From Burkholderiales bacterium (lineage in GTDB: Bacteria; Pseudomonadota; Gammaproteobacteria; Burkholderiales; Burkholderiaceae_C): 64,000 nt of DNA. A program made the position numbers and the translations under genes. Positions 36,076-47,033 of the stretch are shown in pieces. The notes under the pieces were generated by a model that was not told where the DNA came from, did not search any database, and was given only the letters and a program-made list of their open reading frames with translations. The first letter of the stretch is position 1, and the number at the start of each line of letters is the position of its first letter. The stretch is from assembly GCA_016223165.1 (NCBI GenBank), contig JACRPO010000005.1, positions 186,001 through 250,000 of the forward strand, read 5' to 3'.

Positions 36076-37302
36076 CTACAGCGCGTCGAGGATCTCTCGC
36101 CGCTTGCGCTGGTACTCCTCTTCGGTGATGAGGCCCTGCTCCCGCAGGCGCTGCAAGGCGCGCAGGCGCAGTTCCTGCTGCTCGTAGAAGGCGGCATCGC
36201 GCGGGCGCCGCGGCGGTGGCTCGGAGGCGCGGGTTGCGGCCGGCGCTGCCACGGCCGGGGCCGTGGCAGTGGCATTGGCGCCTGCCTGAACGGCGGCAGG
36301 CTGTGGCCGCGGCACGAAGCCGGTCAGGATGTCCAGCGCCTGGGCGAGCCAGGATGACCGGCTTGCGCCGCCGTCCGGGTCGGCGGCGCCCGCCGCACCC
36401 GCCGGCGCTGCACGGCTGCCCGCTTCCGCCGCTCCTCCCGTCCCCATGAGCGCGCTGCCGCTCGCCAGCTGCGTGGCCTGCCGCGCTGGATCGGACGCCA
36501 GCAGGTCGACGACCGCCGTGGCCGGCGCCTTGTCGCCGCCATAGCCCATCGTCGCCTCGGGCCTTCCCGCTGCCGGCGCCTGCGCGCCCAGCGTGAGCGT
36601 GCCGAAGGGTGCTTCGATCGCCAGCTTGGCGGCAGTCACGAGGGCCGTCACCGAAGCGCCGGCGAACGCCGACGGTTCGATGAACGAGCGCGGGACGGTG
36701 AAGGTCACCGTGTTCGCGCGCACGCGCACGTCGGTCGCGAAGTACACGGCCTTGCCCACCTCGGCTGCGGCAGCGCTGCGGCCGGCGGCATCGGCGCTCG
36801 CGTCGGCAAGCGCCTCGGTCAGCTGGCGGCGCATCAACTCGGGCCGCGGTGTCAGCACGATCGCCTTGTCCCAGGCGTGGGCCGCGTGCAGCCGCGCGCC
36901 GCGCCCGGGAAGGGTGGCCAGCACGCCCGAGCCGGGCACGCCGTCGGTGTCGAGGTAGAGGTCGAGGTTGAAGGCATAGAAGCCGCGCCGCGCGAACAGC
37001 GAGAGATCTTCCGCCCCGAGACCCGTGCCGCGCACCGAGGAGGGAAGCCGCACGGGATTGGCGAATGTGGCCTCGAAGCGCAGGCCGCCCGGCTCGGCAA
37101 ACACGCGCAGGCGGCGCAGGTCGAGGTCGCCGCGGGCGAACGCGCCGTCGCGCGGGTACACGAGGTTGCCGGCTCCGTGGTCGTCACCTTCGGGGTCGGT
37201 GATGTCGAGCAGCGGGGGCGTCCCGACCACTTGCGCCTGCACGGCGGGTGCGGCGAGCAGGGCGAGCAGAAGCAACAGCGTCGGCAGATCGAGCTTCTTC
37301 AT
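36076..37302 (-). CDS. exported glucodextranase-type DOMON protein with C-terminal SHOCT
   Basis: 408 aa with signal peptide LPTLLLLLALLAAPAVQA. Residues about 25-265 resemble the C-terminal DOMON-like domain of glucodextranase, beginning DITDPEGDDHGAGNLVYPRD. A Gly/Ala/Pro-rich linker (about 270-365) leads to a SHOCT-like helical hairpin (LRALQRLREQGLITEEEYQ). DOMON modules bind sugars or heme. It is the last gene of the maltodextrin operon and a paralogue of the protein at 39261-40052. A SHOCT on an exported sugar-binding protein suggests oligomerisation, which is inference. Confidence 0.85.
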   Translation of the reverse strand: MKKLDLPTLLLLLALLAAPAVQAQVVGTPPLLDITDPEGDDHGAGNLVYPRDGAFARGDLDLRRLRVFAEPGGLRFEATFANPVRLPSSVRGTGLGAEDLSLFARRGFYAFNLDLYLDTDGVPGSGVLATLPGRGARLHAAHAWDKAIVLTPRPELMRRQLTEALADASADAAGRSAAAAEVGKAVYFATDVRVRANTVTFTVPRSFIEPSAFAGASVTALVTAAKLAIEAPFGTLTLGAQAPAAGRPEATMGYGGDKAPATAVVDLLASDPARQATQLASGSALMGTGGAAEAGSRAAPAGAAGAADPDGGASRSSWLAQALDILTGFVPRPQPAAVQAGANATATAPAVAAPAATRASEPPPRRPRDAAFYEQQELRLRALQRLREQGLITEEEYQRKRREILDAL

Positions 37303-37423
37303 GGTCTTCGTGCAGGTCGTTCGGTCGCCATATGGAAAGGAACATGCCCCACCCCCTCGCAGGGGCGGGGCCCGATGGGCCGTGCGCGAGGAGCGGACTG
37401 CCGCCCCGCCGCCGGTCAACGTC

Positions 37424-39229
37424 TCAGAAGATGGCCTTCACGAAGGCCTTCATGCGGTACTGCTTGATGCTCGCGCGCGCACCGGTCTCGCCGGGATCGC
37501 CGTCGCCGCTCACCCACTGCGACAGCAGCCCGGTCTCGAAGCCGGCCAGGTTGTACGACAGCCGGATGCCGGTGATGCTCTTTTCGTTGTCGATGTTCAG
37601 GGCCGGGGTGCGGATGTCGCGCGTGTAGCGGCCGTACGAGACAGCACCGTAGAGGTCGCCGAAGAGCTGGTTGCCCGCGCTCAGCGTGTAGCCGCTGTCG
37701 CGCGTCTCGCGGTCGTCGGCCGCGATGGCGATCTGGCCGCCGTTCTTGTCGAGCACGCGCTTGATCTTCGCGCCCAGTTCGATGCCGCCCATGGCCGGCA
37801 CGACGTAGCCGATCTTGCCCACGACGATGCTGGTGCGGCGATCGTTGAAGGGTGCGAAGAAGTTCGCCAGGGCGCTGGTGGGCAACCCCTGCCAGTTGTA
37901 GTTGTAGCCCAGGCGTGTGTACTCCAACGCCATCGGGATCTTGGCGACCTCGTAGTTGACGACCACGGTGTGGCCCTTCCAGCCCTGCACCGATTCGTTG
38001 GGCGCCTCGTCGAAGTCCATGAAGTCGTTGTCGACGAGGCCGTTGGCTCCGGCGGCCAGCCCGCTGTCGCCGCGGCAGCGCCCGCCGGTGTCGCCGCCGA
38101 AGCACTTCGCCGAGGCCGGGGACTGCTGGTAGTCCTTGGCCGCGCCACCGGCCCAGATCGACTGGCCCCAGCGGTGCCACGCCGCCTCGGAGCCCTCGGT
38201 GAGCAGCACGTCGGACTCGCGGCGTGCGGCCGTGTTGCTGTAGAAGCCGGCGCCGATGTTGAAGTACTGGTAGTTGACCGACAGGCCCGGTACGGGCAGC
38301 GAGCCGAAGGCCGCGTCGAGCTTGATCGCCTTGCTGCGGATGTCGGACTTCGGCGAGTTGATCCAGGGCTGGTCGAAGAACGGTGCCTTGTAGATCGAGC
38401 CGTAGAGCGCGCCCTTCAGGTCGACGCCCGCCACGCTGCCCTCGGCCTTGAGCATGCCGACCTGGTTGCGGGCGAAGGTGCGGCTGTCGCGCCCGTTGAG
38501 GTCGGTCCCGTCGGTGTCTTCGAGGATGCGGTCGTTGAAGAACTGGTAGCTCGAGGCCAGCTTCACGGGCCCGAGCGTCCCCTTCACCTGGCCGATGTAG
38601 ACGGCCTCGTTGTACTGCGTTTCATCGGTGCTGCAGCAGGCCGCGCCCTGGCCGTAGTTGCTCTGCAGGTAGTTGGGCAGCGAGACCCGCGCGAACTCCC
38701 AGGACGCGCCTTTCAGGGGCAGCGAGCCCTTGAAGTACAGGCCGTTGTAGTTGTCGCGGTCGATGTAGCGCACCGGCCCCACCGTGAAGGGATCGAACAT
38801 GCCCCAGTCGCTGCTGCCGATGAGGGCCTGGTCGAGCCAGCTGTAGCCCGGGGTGAGCAGCACGTAGGCACCGCGCAGCTTCATGAACTTGCTCTGCTGC
38901 GGCCGTGCGTTGCTGTCGGTGAAGCCTTCGTTGTTGGCGAAGCCGAAGTTGGTCCAGTAGGAGGCGGGGCTGCGGCTTTGCAGGCGCACGCCGGCCTCGA
39001 CCTGGCGCGAGATGGTGGCCTTGATGCGCAATTCGAACTCGGTCCACTGGCCCTGGTCGGCGCCGGAGGCGGTGTCGCCGCTGGCGTCGCTGATGCGGCG
39101 CTGGTCGCCGTCGAGGAACTTCATGTAGATGTTCGAGCCGCTGAAGTCGAGCTTCTGCGCCAGCGCGCCGGACGAGGCCAGTGCGAGCACTGCCGCGACG
39201 AGCACGGGATTGAGGCGTTGGTTCTTCAT
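37424..39229 (-). CDS. outer-membrane beta-barrel protein of the maltodextrin locus
   Basis: 601 aa with signal peptide VLVAAVLALASSGALAQ and a strand-rich sequence ending KQYRMKAFVKAIF with terminal Phe, as expected for an outer-membrane barrel. Repeated features such as GGIELGAKIKRVLDKNGG and YTLSAGNQLFGDLYGAVSYG are strand-turn-strand patterns. I do not recognise a named family; by location it could be a maltooligosaccharide porin analogous to LamB in role. It lies between the two DOMON protein genes, and a 121-bp GC-rich gap with a possible hairpin follows it. Confidence 0.8.
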   Translation of the reverse strand: MKNQRLNPVLVAAVLALASSGALAQKLDFSGSNIYMKFLDGDQRRISDASGDTASGADQGQWTEFELRIKATISRQVEAGVRLQSRSPASYWTNFGFANNEGFTDSNARPQQSKFMKLRGAYVLLTPGYSWLDQALIGSSDWGMFDPFTVGPVRYIDRDNYNGLYFKGSLPLKGASWEFARVSLPNYLQSNYGQGAACCSTDETQYNEAVYIGQVKGTLGPVKLASSYQFFNDRILEDTDGTDLNGRDSRTFARNQVGMLKAEGSVAGVDLKGALYGSIYKAPFFDQPWINSPKSDIRSKAIKLDAAFGSLPVPGLSVNYQYFNIGAGFYSNTAARRESDVLLTEGSEAAWHRWGQSIWAGGAAKDYQQSPASAKCFGGDTGGRCRGDSGLAAGANGLVDNDFMDFDEAPNESVQGWKGHTVVVNYEVAKIPMALEYTRLGYNYNWQGLPTSALANFFAPFNDRRTSIVVGKIGYVVPAMGGIELGAKIKRVLDKNGGQIAIAADDRETRDSGYTLSAGNQLFGDLYGAVSYGRYTRDIRTPALNIDNEKSITGIRLSYNLAGFETGLLSQWVSGDGDPGETGARASIKQYRMKAFVKAIF

Positions 39230-39260
39230 GGTGTGTCTTTCGTCTCGTGTTGGGTGCTGA

Positions 39261-40052
39261 TCACTTCTTGACCATCTTCAGCGTGGCCGACTTCGTGGCT
39301 TTGCCGTCGGGCGCGCAGGTGTAGGCCAGCATCTCGGCCTGCTTGGCATCGGGGCCGTCGAGCACGTCCATCGTGTGCGGGTCGCAGTCGGCGTCGTTGC
39401 CGCCGCCGAAGCGGTGCTGGCCCTCGTACTCGTTGACCTTGCGCGTGAGGAAGTCGGTGGCGGCGGGGAAGCCCTCGTTGGACTGCATCACCACCTGGTA
39501 GCTCCAGCCGTCGACATTGCCGTCGCCGCCGAGGTCGGCGAGCGGGATCGAGCCGGTGATGGTGCGGCCGCGCCCGCGCGTGATGTTGGGCACGAGCACG
39601 TCCTTGGCCAGCGCGCCGAGCTTGGCGTCGGCTTCGCCGGTGACGCGGGCCTTCTTCTGCGGCGACAGCACGATCACCTTGTTCCACTCGTGCCCGGGCG
39701 CGAACTTCATGTTCAGGCCGGTCCAGGTGTCGGCGCGCCCGCCGGGCGCACCGGTCTTGACGAAGATGAAGATCATCTGCACCGCGAAGCCGCCGCCCAT
39801 GCCCCAGGGGTCCTCGAGATTGCTGGCGACGTCGACCGAGAAGTCGACGTTGCTGCCGCTCTTCACGGCGCTGAACTTCACGAGATCGAACGAGCCGGCC
39901 TTGTAGGCGCCGTCGGTGGGGTAGGTGTAGTTGCCCGGCCCCTTGTCGTCGCCGCGCGGGTCGGTGAACTCGACGGCGTGGGTGGCGGCGCTGCCGAGCG
40001 CGAGCGCGACGGCGATGGCCAGGGCCTGCAGGGGTGAGGTTCCGTGCTTCAT
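39261..40052 (-). CDS. exported glucodextranase-type DOMON protein
   Basis: 263 aa with signal peptide LAIAVALALGSAATHA. The mature part begins EFTDPRGDDKGPGNYTYPTD, the same motif as its paralogue at 36076-37302, and continues through GLNMKFAPGHEWNKVIVLSP to a C-terminal CAPDG segment. In glucodextranases this DOMON-like domain is a C-terminal glucan-binding module; here it is free-standing. Position between malG and the outer-membrane protein suggests periplasmic or surface capture of alpha-glucans. Confidence 0.85.
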   Translation of the reverse strand: MKHGTSPLQALAIAVALALGSAATHAVEFTDPRGDDKGPGNYTYPTDGAYKAGSFDLVKFSAVKSGSNVDFSVDVASNLEDPWGMGGGFAVQMIFIFVKTGAPGGRADTWTGLNMKFAPGHEWNKVIVLSPQKKARVTGEADAKLGALAKDVLVPNITRGRGRTITGSIPLADLGGDGNVDGWSYQVVMQSNEGFPAATDFLTRKVNEYEGQHRFGGGNDADCDPHTMDVLDGPDAKQAEMLAYTCAPDGKATKSATLKMVKK

Positions 40053-40132
40053 GCTTGACTCCTCTCTAGCGGTCAGTCGTTGGGGGGAACTGGGGAGATG
40101 GGGCACCTCGTCCGCGCGCGCGGCTCGGCACC

Positions 40133-41005
40133 TCACTTGACGCTTCCGGCCGTGAGCCCGGAGACCAGGTACTTCTGCAGGTACATGAACAGGATCACCA
40201 CCGGCAGCGACACGATCACCGATCCGGCCGCGAAGAAGCCCCACTGGGAGCTGAAGCCCCCGACGAAGAACCTCAGGCCGACCGGCGCCGTGTAGTTGGC
40301 CTCGCTCTCCATGAACACCGAGGCGAGGATGAATTCGTTCCACGCCGTCATGAACGAGAACAGCGCGGTGATGGCGATGGCGGGCTTGGCCAGCGGCAGG
40401 ATGATGCGGAAGAAGATGACCTGCGGGCTCGCGCCGTCGATGCGCGCGCTCTCCTCGATGTCGATCGGGATGGTGTCGAAGTAGCCCTTCAGCATCCACA
40501 CGCAGAACGGGATCGCGGTGGTGGCGTAGACGATCACGAGGCCCCAGAACGTGTTGCCGAGGCCGAGCCACTTGACGATGATGATGAACAGCGGAATCAG
40601 CATCAGCGTGCCCGGGAACATCTGCGAGACGAGGAAGGCGAGCATCCCCTGGTCGCGGCCCGGGAAGCGGAAGCGGCTGAAGGCATAGGCCGCCGTGCAG
40701 GCGAGGAAGACGCCGAGCGCGGTGGTGAGCAGCGAGACGATCACGCTGTTGAGCAGCCAGCGGCCGAACGGCTGCTCGGTCATCACGTCGACGAAGTTGC
40801 GGGCCGAGACGTGCGCCGGCCAGGGCACGATGCCGCGCGCACGCTCGAGCAGGCTCGGGTCCTTGGGCAGGTCGACCAGCCCCACGCTCTGCTGGCCCGA
40901 GAAGGCGAGCGCCAGCACCCACAGCACCGGGTAGATCGTCAGCAGCGTGAAGCTGACGAGCGCCGCGTGCAGCCACAACGGGTTCTTCGCCTGACCCAAG
41001 CTCAT
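40133..41005 (-). CDS. malG: maltose/maltodextrin ABC transporter permease MalG
   Basis: 290 aa with six hydrophobic segments. The EAA loop EESARIDGASPQVIFFRIIL and the motif TLMLIPLFIIIVKWLGLGNT are MalG hallmarks. The gene starts one base after the malF stop, indicating translational coupling. It partners MalF and MalK with the binding protein MalE, all present in the same operon. Confidence 0.94.
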   Translation of the reverse strand: MSLGQAKNPLWLHAALVSFTLLTIYPVLWVLALAFSGQQSVGLVDLPKDPSLLERARGIVPWPAHVSARNFVDVMTEQPFGRWLLNSVIVSLLTTALGVFLACTAAYAFSRFRFPGRDQGMLAFLVSQMFPGTLMLIPLFIIIVKWLGLGNTFWGLVIVYATTAIPFCVWMLKGYFDTIPIDIEESARIDGASPQVIFFRIILPLAKPAIAITALFSFMTAWNEFILASVFMESEANYTAPVGLRFFVGGFSSQWGFFAAGSVIVSLPVVILFMYLQKYLVSGLTAGSVK

Positions 41006-41006
41006 G

Positions 41007-42935
41007 TCAGTAGCTTTCGGTCGCGCGCGTGAGGCGGGTCTGGAAATACCCGTACACGAGCAGGATGATGAAGATCACCGTCGAGTAGGCCGCAGCGTAG
41101 GCGTACTGGTATTGCTCGAACGCAATCTTGTAGGCCTTCGTGATCAGGATCTCGTTGGCGCCGCCCGGCTCGCCGCCGCTGACCAGGAAGATGATGTTGA
41201 ACATGTTGAAGGTCCACACCACCGAGAGCACCACGGCCGGCACCAGCGTGGGCCGCAGCAGCGGCAGCGTGATGCGGCGGAACTGCTGCCAGCGGCTGGC
41301 CCCCTCGACCGAAGCGGCCTCGTACATGTCCTTCGGGATCGACTGCAGCGCGCCGAGGATGACGACCATCATGAAAGGGAAGCTGAGCCAGCCGTTGGTG
41401 ACCAGCCCGGTCACGAACGAGCTCACGACCCCGTCGAACCAGCGCACCGGTTCGAGCCCGAACATCTGCAGGAACTGGTTGATGACGCCGAACTGCGGAT
41501 GGAACATGCCGCGCCAGACGAGCGCGGTGATGTAGTTCGGGATCGCCCAGGGCAGGATGAGCAGGACGCGGTAGATCGTCTTGCCCCGGAACCCCTCGGT
41601 GTTCAGCGCCAGCGCGAGCAGGAAGCCGAAGCTGACGCCGACGCTGACGTTGGTGATCGTCCAGATCACCGTGACCATCAGCGTCCAGTAGAAGTTCTTG
41701 TAGTTCACCACCGTGCCCTCGGCGGTGGTGCTGACGATATGAAAGTCGCCGAGGATGGCCCAGAAGTTGGTCAGGCCGATCCAGCGCTCGCGGAAGGGCT
41801 GCTGCTCGTTGAAGAGCGTGGTGTCGGTGAACGACAGCGCGATGCCGTAGAAGAACGGGAAGAAGACCAGCACCAGCATGCCGATCATGGCCGGTGCGAC
41901 GTAGGCGTAAGCCGTGGCGTGCTCGCGCAGCGCCTGGGCGGTGCGTGTCGCAAGACCCTGCACGAAGAAGAGCAGCGCGACCAAGCCCAGCGCGGTCAGC
42001 GCCCAGAAGCTGCGCGCGAGGAATTGCGCGTGCGAATCCGGTGCCAGCGCGGTGGTGCGCGGCAGCAATCGGCCTTCACCGCCGATCAGGTTGCGCGGGC
42101 GGCCGTAGGCGTCGGTGTCCCAGACGCTCGCCGGCTGCGGCGCGAGTGCGGGCGCACCGCTGCGCGCGTGGGTGGCCATGGCGGCGGCCTGGACCTGGGA
42201 GAGGGCCGTATCGGCCGCCACACCCGCCTGCGCCATGAGGGCGAGGCGCTGCTGCTGGAAGAAGATCGCCATGCCCAGCAGCAGCGCGACGGCGAGACCG
42301 CGGCCGATGTCGAAGCGACGCTCGGGGTGAATGCGCAGCAGCGCGCCCAGCACCAGCGCCGCGGCGACGAGGCCGAGCGGCAGCGCCCAGCCCGGCGAGG
42401 CGGCGGCGGCCGCGGCCAGCGTCGCCGACGGGCGCACCCTGGCCTGCACCATGCCCTCGACCTGACCCGTGTCGCCGCCCTGCAGCGCCAGCGGCACGCT
42501 GACGGTGACCACGCCATCGCGCGGGTCGTCGAGACGGATGATCTTCTTGCGCACGGCGCCTTCACCGACGTTGGTCTCGCCCGCGGCGCGCAGTTCGTTG
42601 GCCAGGTCGAACAGCGGCTTCTCTTCGCGCCTCAGGTTGCGCGGTGCCTCGTCTTCGGGGCGGGTCGAAGCGCGCAGCTCGCGCCCGACGATGATCAGCA
42701 CGGACTCGATCGCGCCGTGCTCGCGCCGCCAGCGAGCCAGGCGTTCGCCTGCCACCGCGGCATCGGCGCCGGCGATCGAGGCCGCGACGCCGTTGGCGAG
42801 CAGGATCGCCTCGCGCTGGCGCTGCTCGCCCGCCGCGTCGCCGCCGACGCCGACGAACAGCCACTCGCTCAGCGCCAGGACGAGCGCCAGCGAGACACCC
42901 AGTCCGAGCGAGGCCGAGCGCTTGAGCCAGTCCAT
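41007..42935 (-). CDS. malF: MalF permease with ~335-residue N-terminal membrane/periplasmic extension
   Basis: 642 aa. The MalF core occupies about residues 338-642 (YAYVAPAMIGMLVLVFFPFF; EAA loop EAASVEGASRWQQFRRITLP). In front lies an unusual region: a signal anchor at 8-30, an about 150-residue soluble segment with DDPRDGVVTVSVPLAL, two or more TM helices (about 183-200, 212-228), a second soluble segment, and a TM at 316-335. The soluble part resembles periplasmic sensor domains of signalling proteins rather than the E. coli MalF P2 loop, which is inserted inside the core. No frameshift is evident: the frame is continuous with one stop. Confidence 0.9.
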   Translation of the reverse strand: MDWLKRSASLGLGVSLALVLALSEWLFVGVGGDAAGEQRQREAILLANGVAASIAGADAAVAGERLARWRREHGAIESVLIIVGRELRASTRPEDEAPRNLRREEKPLFDLANELRAAGETNVGEGAVRKKIIRLDDPRDGVVTVSVPLALQGGDTGQVEGMVQARVRPSATLAAAAAASPGWALPLGLVAAALVLGALLRIHPERRFDIGRGLAVALLLGMAIFFQQQRLALMAQAGVAADTALSQVQAAAMATHARSGAPALAPQPASVWDTDAYGRPRNLIGGEGRLLPRTTALAPDSHAQFLARSFWALTALGLVALLFFVQGLATRTAQALREHATAYAYVAPAMIGMLVLVFFPFFYGIALSFTDTTLFNEQQPFRERWIGLTNFWAILGDFHIVSTTAEGTVVNYKNFYWTLMVTVIWTITNVSVGVSFGFLLALALNTEGFRGKTIYRVLLILPWAIPNYITALVWRGMFHPQFGVINQFLQMFGLEPVRWFDGVVSSFVTGLVTNGWLSFPFMMVVILGALQSIPKDMYEAASVEGASRWQQFRRITLPLLRPTLVPAVVLSVVWTFNMFNIIFLVSGGEPGGANEILITKAYKIAFEQYQYAYAAAYSTVIFIILLVYGYFQTRLTRATESY

Positions 42936-42982
42936 GGCGCGGCGGGCGGGCAGCTTGGGTCAGGGTGAGGGGCCGATGGTCT

Positions 42983-44209
42983 TCACTTCCCCTTGCGCAG
43001 CGCGTTGATGCTGTCCTGGATGCTGCCGCTCGCCTCCTTCAGCGCCGCCTCCACCGTCGCATTTCCCTTCACGATCTTGTTCATCGCCGTCGTCACCGGC
43101 GACCACACCATCGTCATCTCGGGCCGGTTGGGCATCGGCACGGCCTGGTCGAGCTGTTCGCGGAAGGCCTTGAGCACCGGGTCGCCGCTGACCTTGGCGT
43201 TGTTGTAGATGGCCTTGTTGGTGTGCAGCTGCCGGCCCTCCAGCGCCAGGATCAGCCCGGCCTCCTCGCTGGTCAGGTACTTGACGAGCTCGTAGGCCAC
43301 CTCCTTGTGCGCCGAGCTCGCGGCGACATAGGCGCCCTCGATCGTCATCCAGGGGCGCATCGGCTTCTTCGCCGCGTCCACCACCGGCAGCAGGGCGAAG
43401 CCGACGTTGATCTTCTTGTCGATGTCGCCGACGAACCAGGGCCCGTTGATGACCATGGCCGCCTTGCCCTCGTTGAACATCGAGGCGATCAGCGCCTCGC
43501 CCGGCTCGGTGGGCAGCACGCCGTCCTTCTTGTACCAGGTCATCATCTGGTTCAGCGAGGCGATGGTGGCCGGGCTGTTGAGGATGAGCTTGCCGTCCTT
43601 GTCGAAGACCGCGCCGCCGAAGGCGTTCATCAACGCCGAGTGGAAGTAGAAGTTCGTGTACCAGTAGGCGAGGCCGTAGCGGCCGCTCGCGGTGTTGGTG
43701 AGCGTCCTGGCCAGCTTCACCATCTCGTCGGTGGTCTTCGGTGGCGCCTTGACGAGGTCCTTGTTGTAGATGAGCGTGGGCATCTTGTAGTTGATCGGCA
43801 GCCCGTACACGCCCCCCTTGTAGGTCATCGCGTCGATCATCCCGGGCAGCAGCCGGTCGCGCGTGGCCTTGTCGACGTAGAAGTCGATCGGCTCGACGGT
43901 CTTGCCGGCCTCGATCCAGCCGCCCAGCCGGTCTTGCGCGTAGATGAAGACGTCCGGGCCCTTGCCGCGCGGCACCGCGGCGCTGATCTTGTCGGCGTAG
44001 GCGTCGTACGGGATGGCCAGCGTCGACACCTTCATGCCCTTGGCGGCCGGGCTCTTCGCGAAGTTCTCGACCACCCGCTCGAAGGCCGCTTTCTCGGCGG
44101 CGCGGTAGGCGTGCCAGATCACGAGCTCATTGCCGCCCTGGGCCGCGGCGGTGCCGGCCAGCGGAAGCGTCGCGGCGATGGCGATGGCCTTGAAGATCGA
44201 TTTCAGCAT
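42983..44209 (-). CDS. malE: maltose/maltodextrin-binding protein MalE
   Basis: 408 aa with signal peptide AIAIAATLPLAGTAAA and a type II periplasmic binding fold. Family features are ELVIWHAYRAAEKAAFERVV, GPDVFIYAQDRLGGWIEAGK, YGLPINYKMPTLIYNKDLV and FNEGKAAMVINGPW. It delivers maltodextrins to MalFGK. Located between malK and malF in the operon. Confidence 0.94.
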   Translation of the reverse strand: MLKSIFKAIAIAATLPLAGTAAAQGGNELVIWHAYRAAEKAAFERVVENFAKSPAAKGMKVSTLAIPYDAYADKISAAVPRGKGPDVFIYAQDRLGGWIEAGKTVEPIDFYVDKATRDRLLPGMIDAMTYKGGVYGLPINYKMPTLIYNKDLVKAPPKTTDEMVKLARTLTNTASGRYGLAYWYTNFYFHSALMNAFGGAVFDKDGKLILNSPATIASLNQMMTWYKKDGVLPTEPGEALIASMFNEGKAAMVINGPWFVGDIDKKINVGFALLPVVDAAKKPMRPWMTIEGAYVAASSAHKEVAYELVKYLTSEEAGLILALEGRQLHTNKAIYNNAKVSGDPVLKAFREQLDQAVPMPNRPEMTMVWSPVTTAMNKIVKGNATVEAALKEASGSIQDSINALRKGK

Positions 44210-44231
44210 GGGTTTCTCCTTCGAGCGGTTC

Positions 44232-45350
<1,119 letters not shown>

Positions 45351-45375
45351 CGCGCGTTCCTGCCCGCGTCGCCGT

Positions 45376-46932
45376 TCAGGGCTTGGACGGCACGACGATG
45401 CGCACCGAGCGGGCAGCCAGCTCGACCTTGAGCCGCCCTTCGGCCAGGCCGAGCACTTCGTCGCTCAGGCGGTCGCGCAGCGGGCGTGCGGGCCACCAGG
45501 CGGGCAGGGCGATGTCGACGCCGACGGCCTTGTCCTCGCGGTTCGCGAGCACGAGCACGGCATCGGTGGCCGTGCCGTCGGGCCCCGCGACGCGGCGCGC
45601 GAAGGCGAGCGCGCTGTCGGCGGGCTGCGTGAGCATCGTGTAGTCGCCGCGGCGCAGCGCCGCGTGCTCCTTGCGGATGGCGATCAGCTGCTTGTAGAAG
45701 GCGCGCAGCGCCTCGTCGCGCGGCACGCCCTTGCCGGGGGCGATGTCACGTTCGCCCCACGGCATGTCGTTGCGGTTGAACGGCCACGCATGGCCGCCGC
45801 GCGCGACCTCCTCGCCGTAGTAGATGACCGGCAGGCCGAACGAGGTCATCTGCAACGCGGCGCACAGGCGGAAGCGTGCGCGGTCGCCCTGCAGGTTGCC
45901 GAGCATCATCGGCTCGTCGTGGCTGGACAGGTAGTGCGCGAGCACGTGGCCCGGGCGCACCTGGTGCCGCCCGCGCAGGTAGGCCGCGTAGGCCACCGTG
46001 CGGCCGCGACCCAAGACCCAGCCTTCGCAGCTGCCCTTGAAGCTGAAGTCGAACGCGGCATCGACCTCGTCGCGCTCGAAGAACGCGTCCAGGCTTTGCG
46101 CCGTGCCGCCCCAGACCTCGGCGAGCAGGAAGAACTCCGGCCCGAGTTCACTGCGCGTGCGCTGGCGGTGTTCGGCCCAGACGTCGCTGTCGACATGCTT
46201 GTAGGTGTCGATGCGGAAGCCGGCGACGCCGGTGCGCCTGGCCAGCGCGATGTTGGCGGCGATGACGTGGTCGCGGACCTCGGGGATCTCCGTCTTCAGG
46301 TCGGGCAGGCCGCCGACGGCGCAGGTGATCGGATTGACCTCGCAATTGCCCTCGCCGATGCGGACCCAGGCTTCGCCGGCGGCGGTCCTGCGTGCGGCGT
46401 ACGACGACGTGTAGCCGGTGTGGTTGACGACGACGTCCAGCAGCACCTTGATGCCGCGCCGCTTTGCCTCGTCCACCAGCGCCTTCAGCTCCGCCTCGGT
46501 GCCGAAGCGCGGCTCCATCTGCTCGAAGTCGTGAATCCAGTAGCCATGGAACGGCTCGTGCGTGAACGAGCCTGCACCGGGCGCCTGCGCCGGCATGCCG
46601 CGCGCCTGCTGCAATTGCACCGGGTTGATCCACAGCGCCGTGATGCCCAGGTCCTTGAGCTCACCGAGCTGTTGTGTCAGGCCCCTGAGGTCGCCGCCGT
46701 GCCAGCCGCCGGGGTTGCGCCGGTCGACGCCGCGGTTGTTGGCCGGGTCGCCGTCGGCGAAACGGTCGATGAGCACGAAGTACAGCACTTCGTCGACCCA
46801 GGGGTTCGGCGCCGGGGTGGTTTGAGCCATCGCCGAGCCGGCCAGCAACGCGGCCGCGAGGACACGCCATCTGCAAACGAGGCGCGGCCACATCGGCGCT
46901 CTTCGTCTGCCGGCGAGCCGTGGCGACTTCAT
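45376..46932 (-). CDS. secreted alpha-amylase, glycoside hydrolase family 13
   Basis: 518 aa with signal peptide VLAAALLAGSAMAQ. GH13 regions: DVVVNHTG (166-173), GFRIDTYKHV with nucleophile Asp242, LLAEVWGG with acid/base Glu272, and YLSSHDEP with Asp339; a C-terminal beta domain ends the protein. It hydrolyses alpha-1,4-glucans outside the cytoplasm to oligosaccharides for the MalEFGK importer. GGAGG before the ATG at 46932 supports the long start over Met14. It is the first gene of the maltodextrin operon. Confidence 0.94.
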   Translation of the reverse strand: MKSPRLAGRRRAPMWPRLVCRWRVLAAALLAGSAMAQTTPAPNPWVDEVLYFVLIDRFADGDPANNRGVDRRNPGGWHGGDLRGLTQQLGELKDLGITALWINPVQLQQARGMPAQAPGAGSFTHEPFHGYWIHDFEQMEPRFGTEAELKALVDEAKRRGIKVLLDVVVNHTGYTSSYAARRTAAGEAWVRIGEGNCEVNPITCAVGGLPDLKTEIPEVRDHVIAANIALARRTGVAGFRIDTYKHVDSDVWAEHRQRTRSELGPEFFLLAEVWGGTAQSLDAFFERDEVDAAFDFSFKGSCEGWVLGRGRTVAYAAYLRGRHQVRPGHVLAHYLSSHDEPMMLGNLQGDRARFRLCAALQMTSFGLPVIYYGEEVARGGHAWPFNRNDMPWGERDIAPGKGVPRDEALRAFYKQLIAIRKEHAALRRGDYTMLTQPADSALAFARRVAGPDGTATDAVLVLANREDKAVGVDIALPAWWPARPLRDRLSDEVLGLAEGRLKVELAARSVRIVVPSKP

Positions 46933-47021
46933 GGAACTTGCCTCCGTTCGGCGTTCTTGTCGTGCGAGCCGTCAGCTCGCTGCTTGGGCTTCGGCGGCAC
47001 CACGCCACCCCGACCAGGGCA

Positions 47022-47033
47022 TTGCACGCGCAA
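47022..47033. promoter_or_regulatory. weak LacI-type operator candidate
   Basis: TTGCACGCGCAA is an inverted repeat with one mismatch and a central CG, as in LacI-family operators such as those of MalR-type regulators. It lies about 90 bp upstream of the amylase start. No LacI gene is in the window. Confidence 0.3.
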
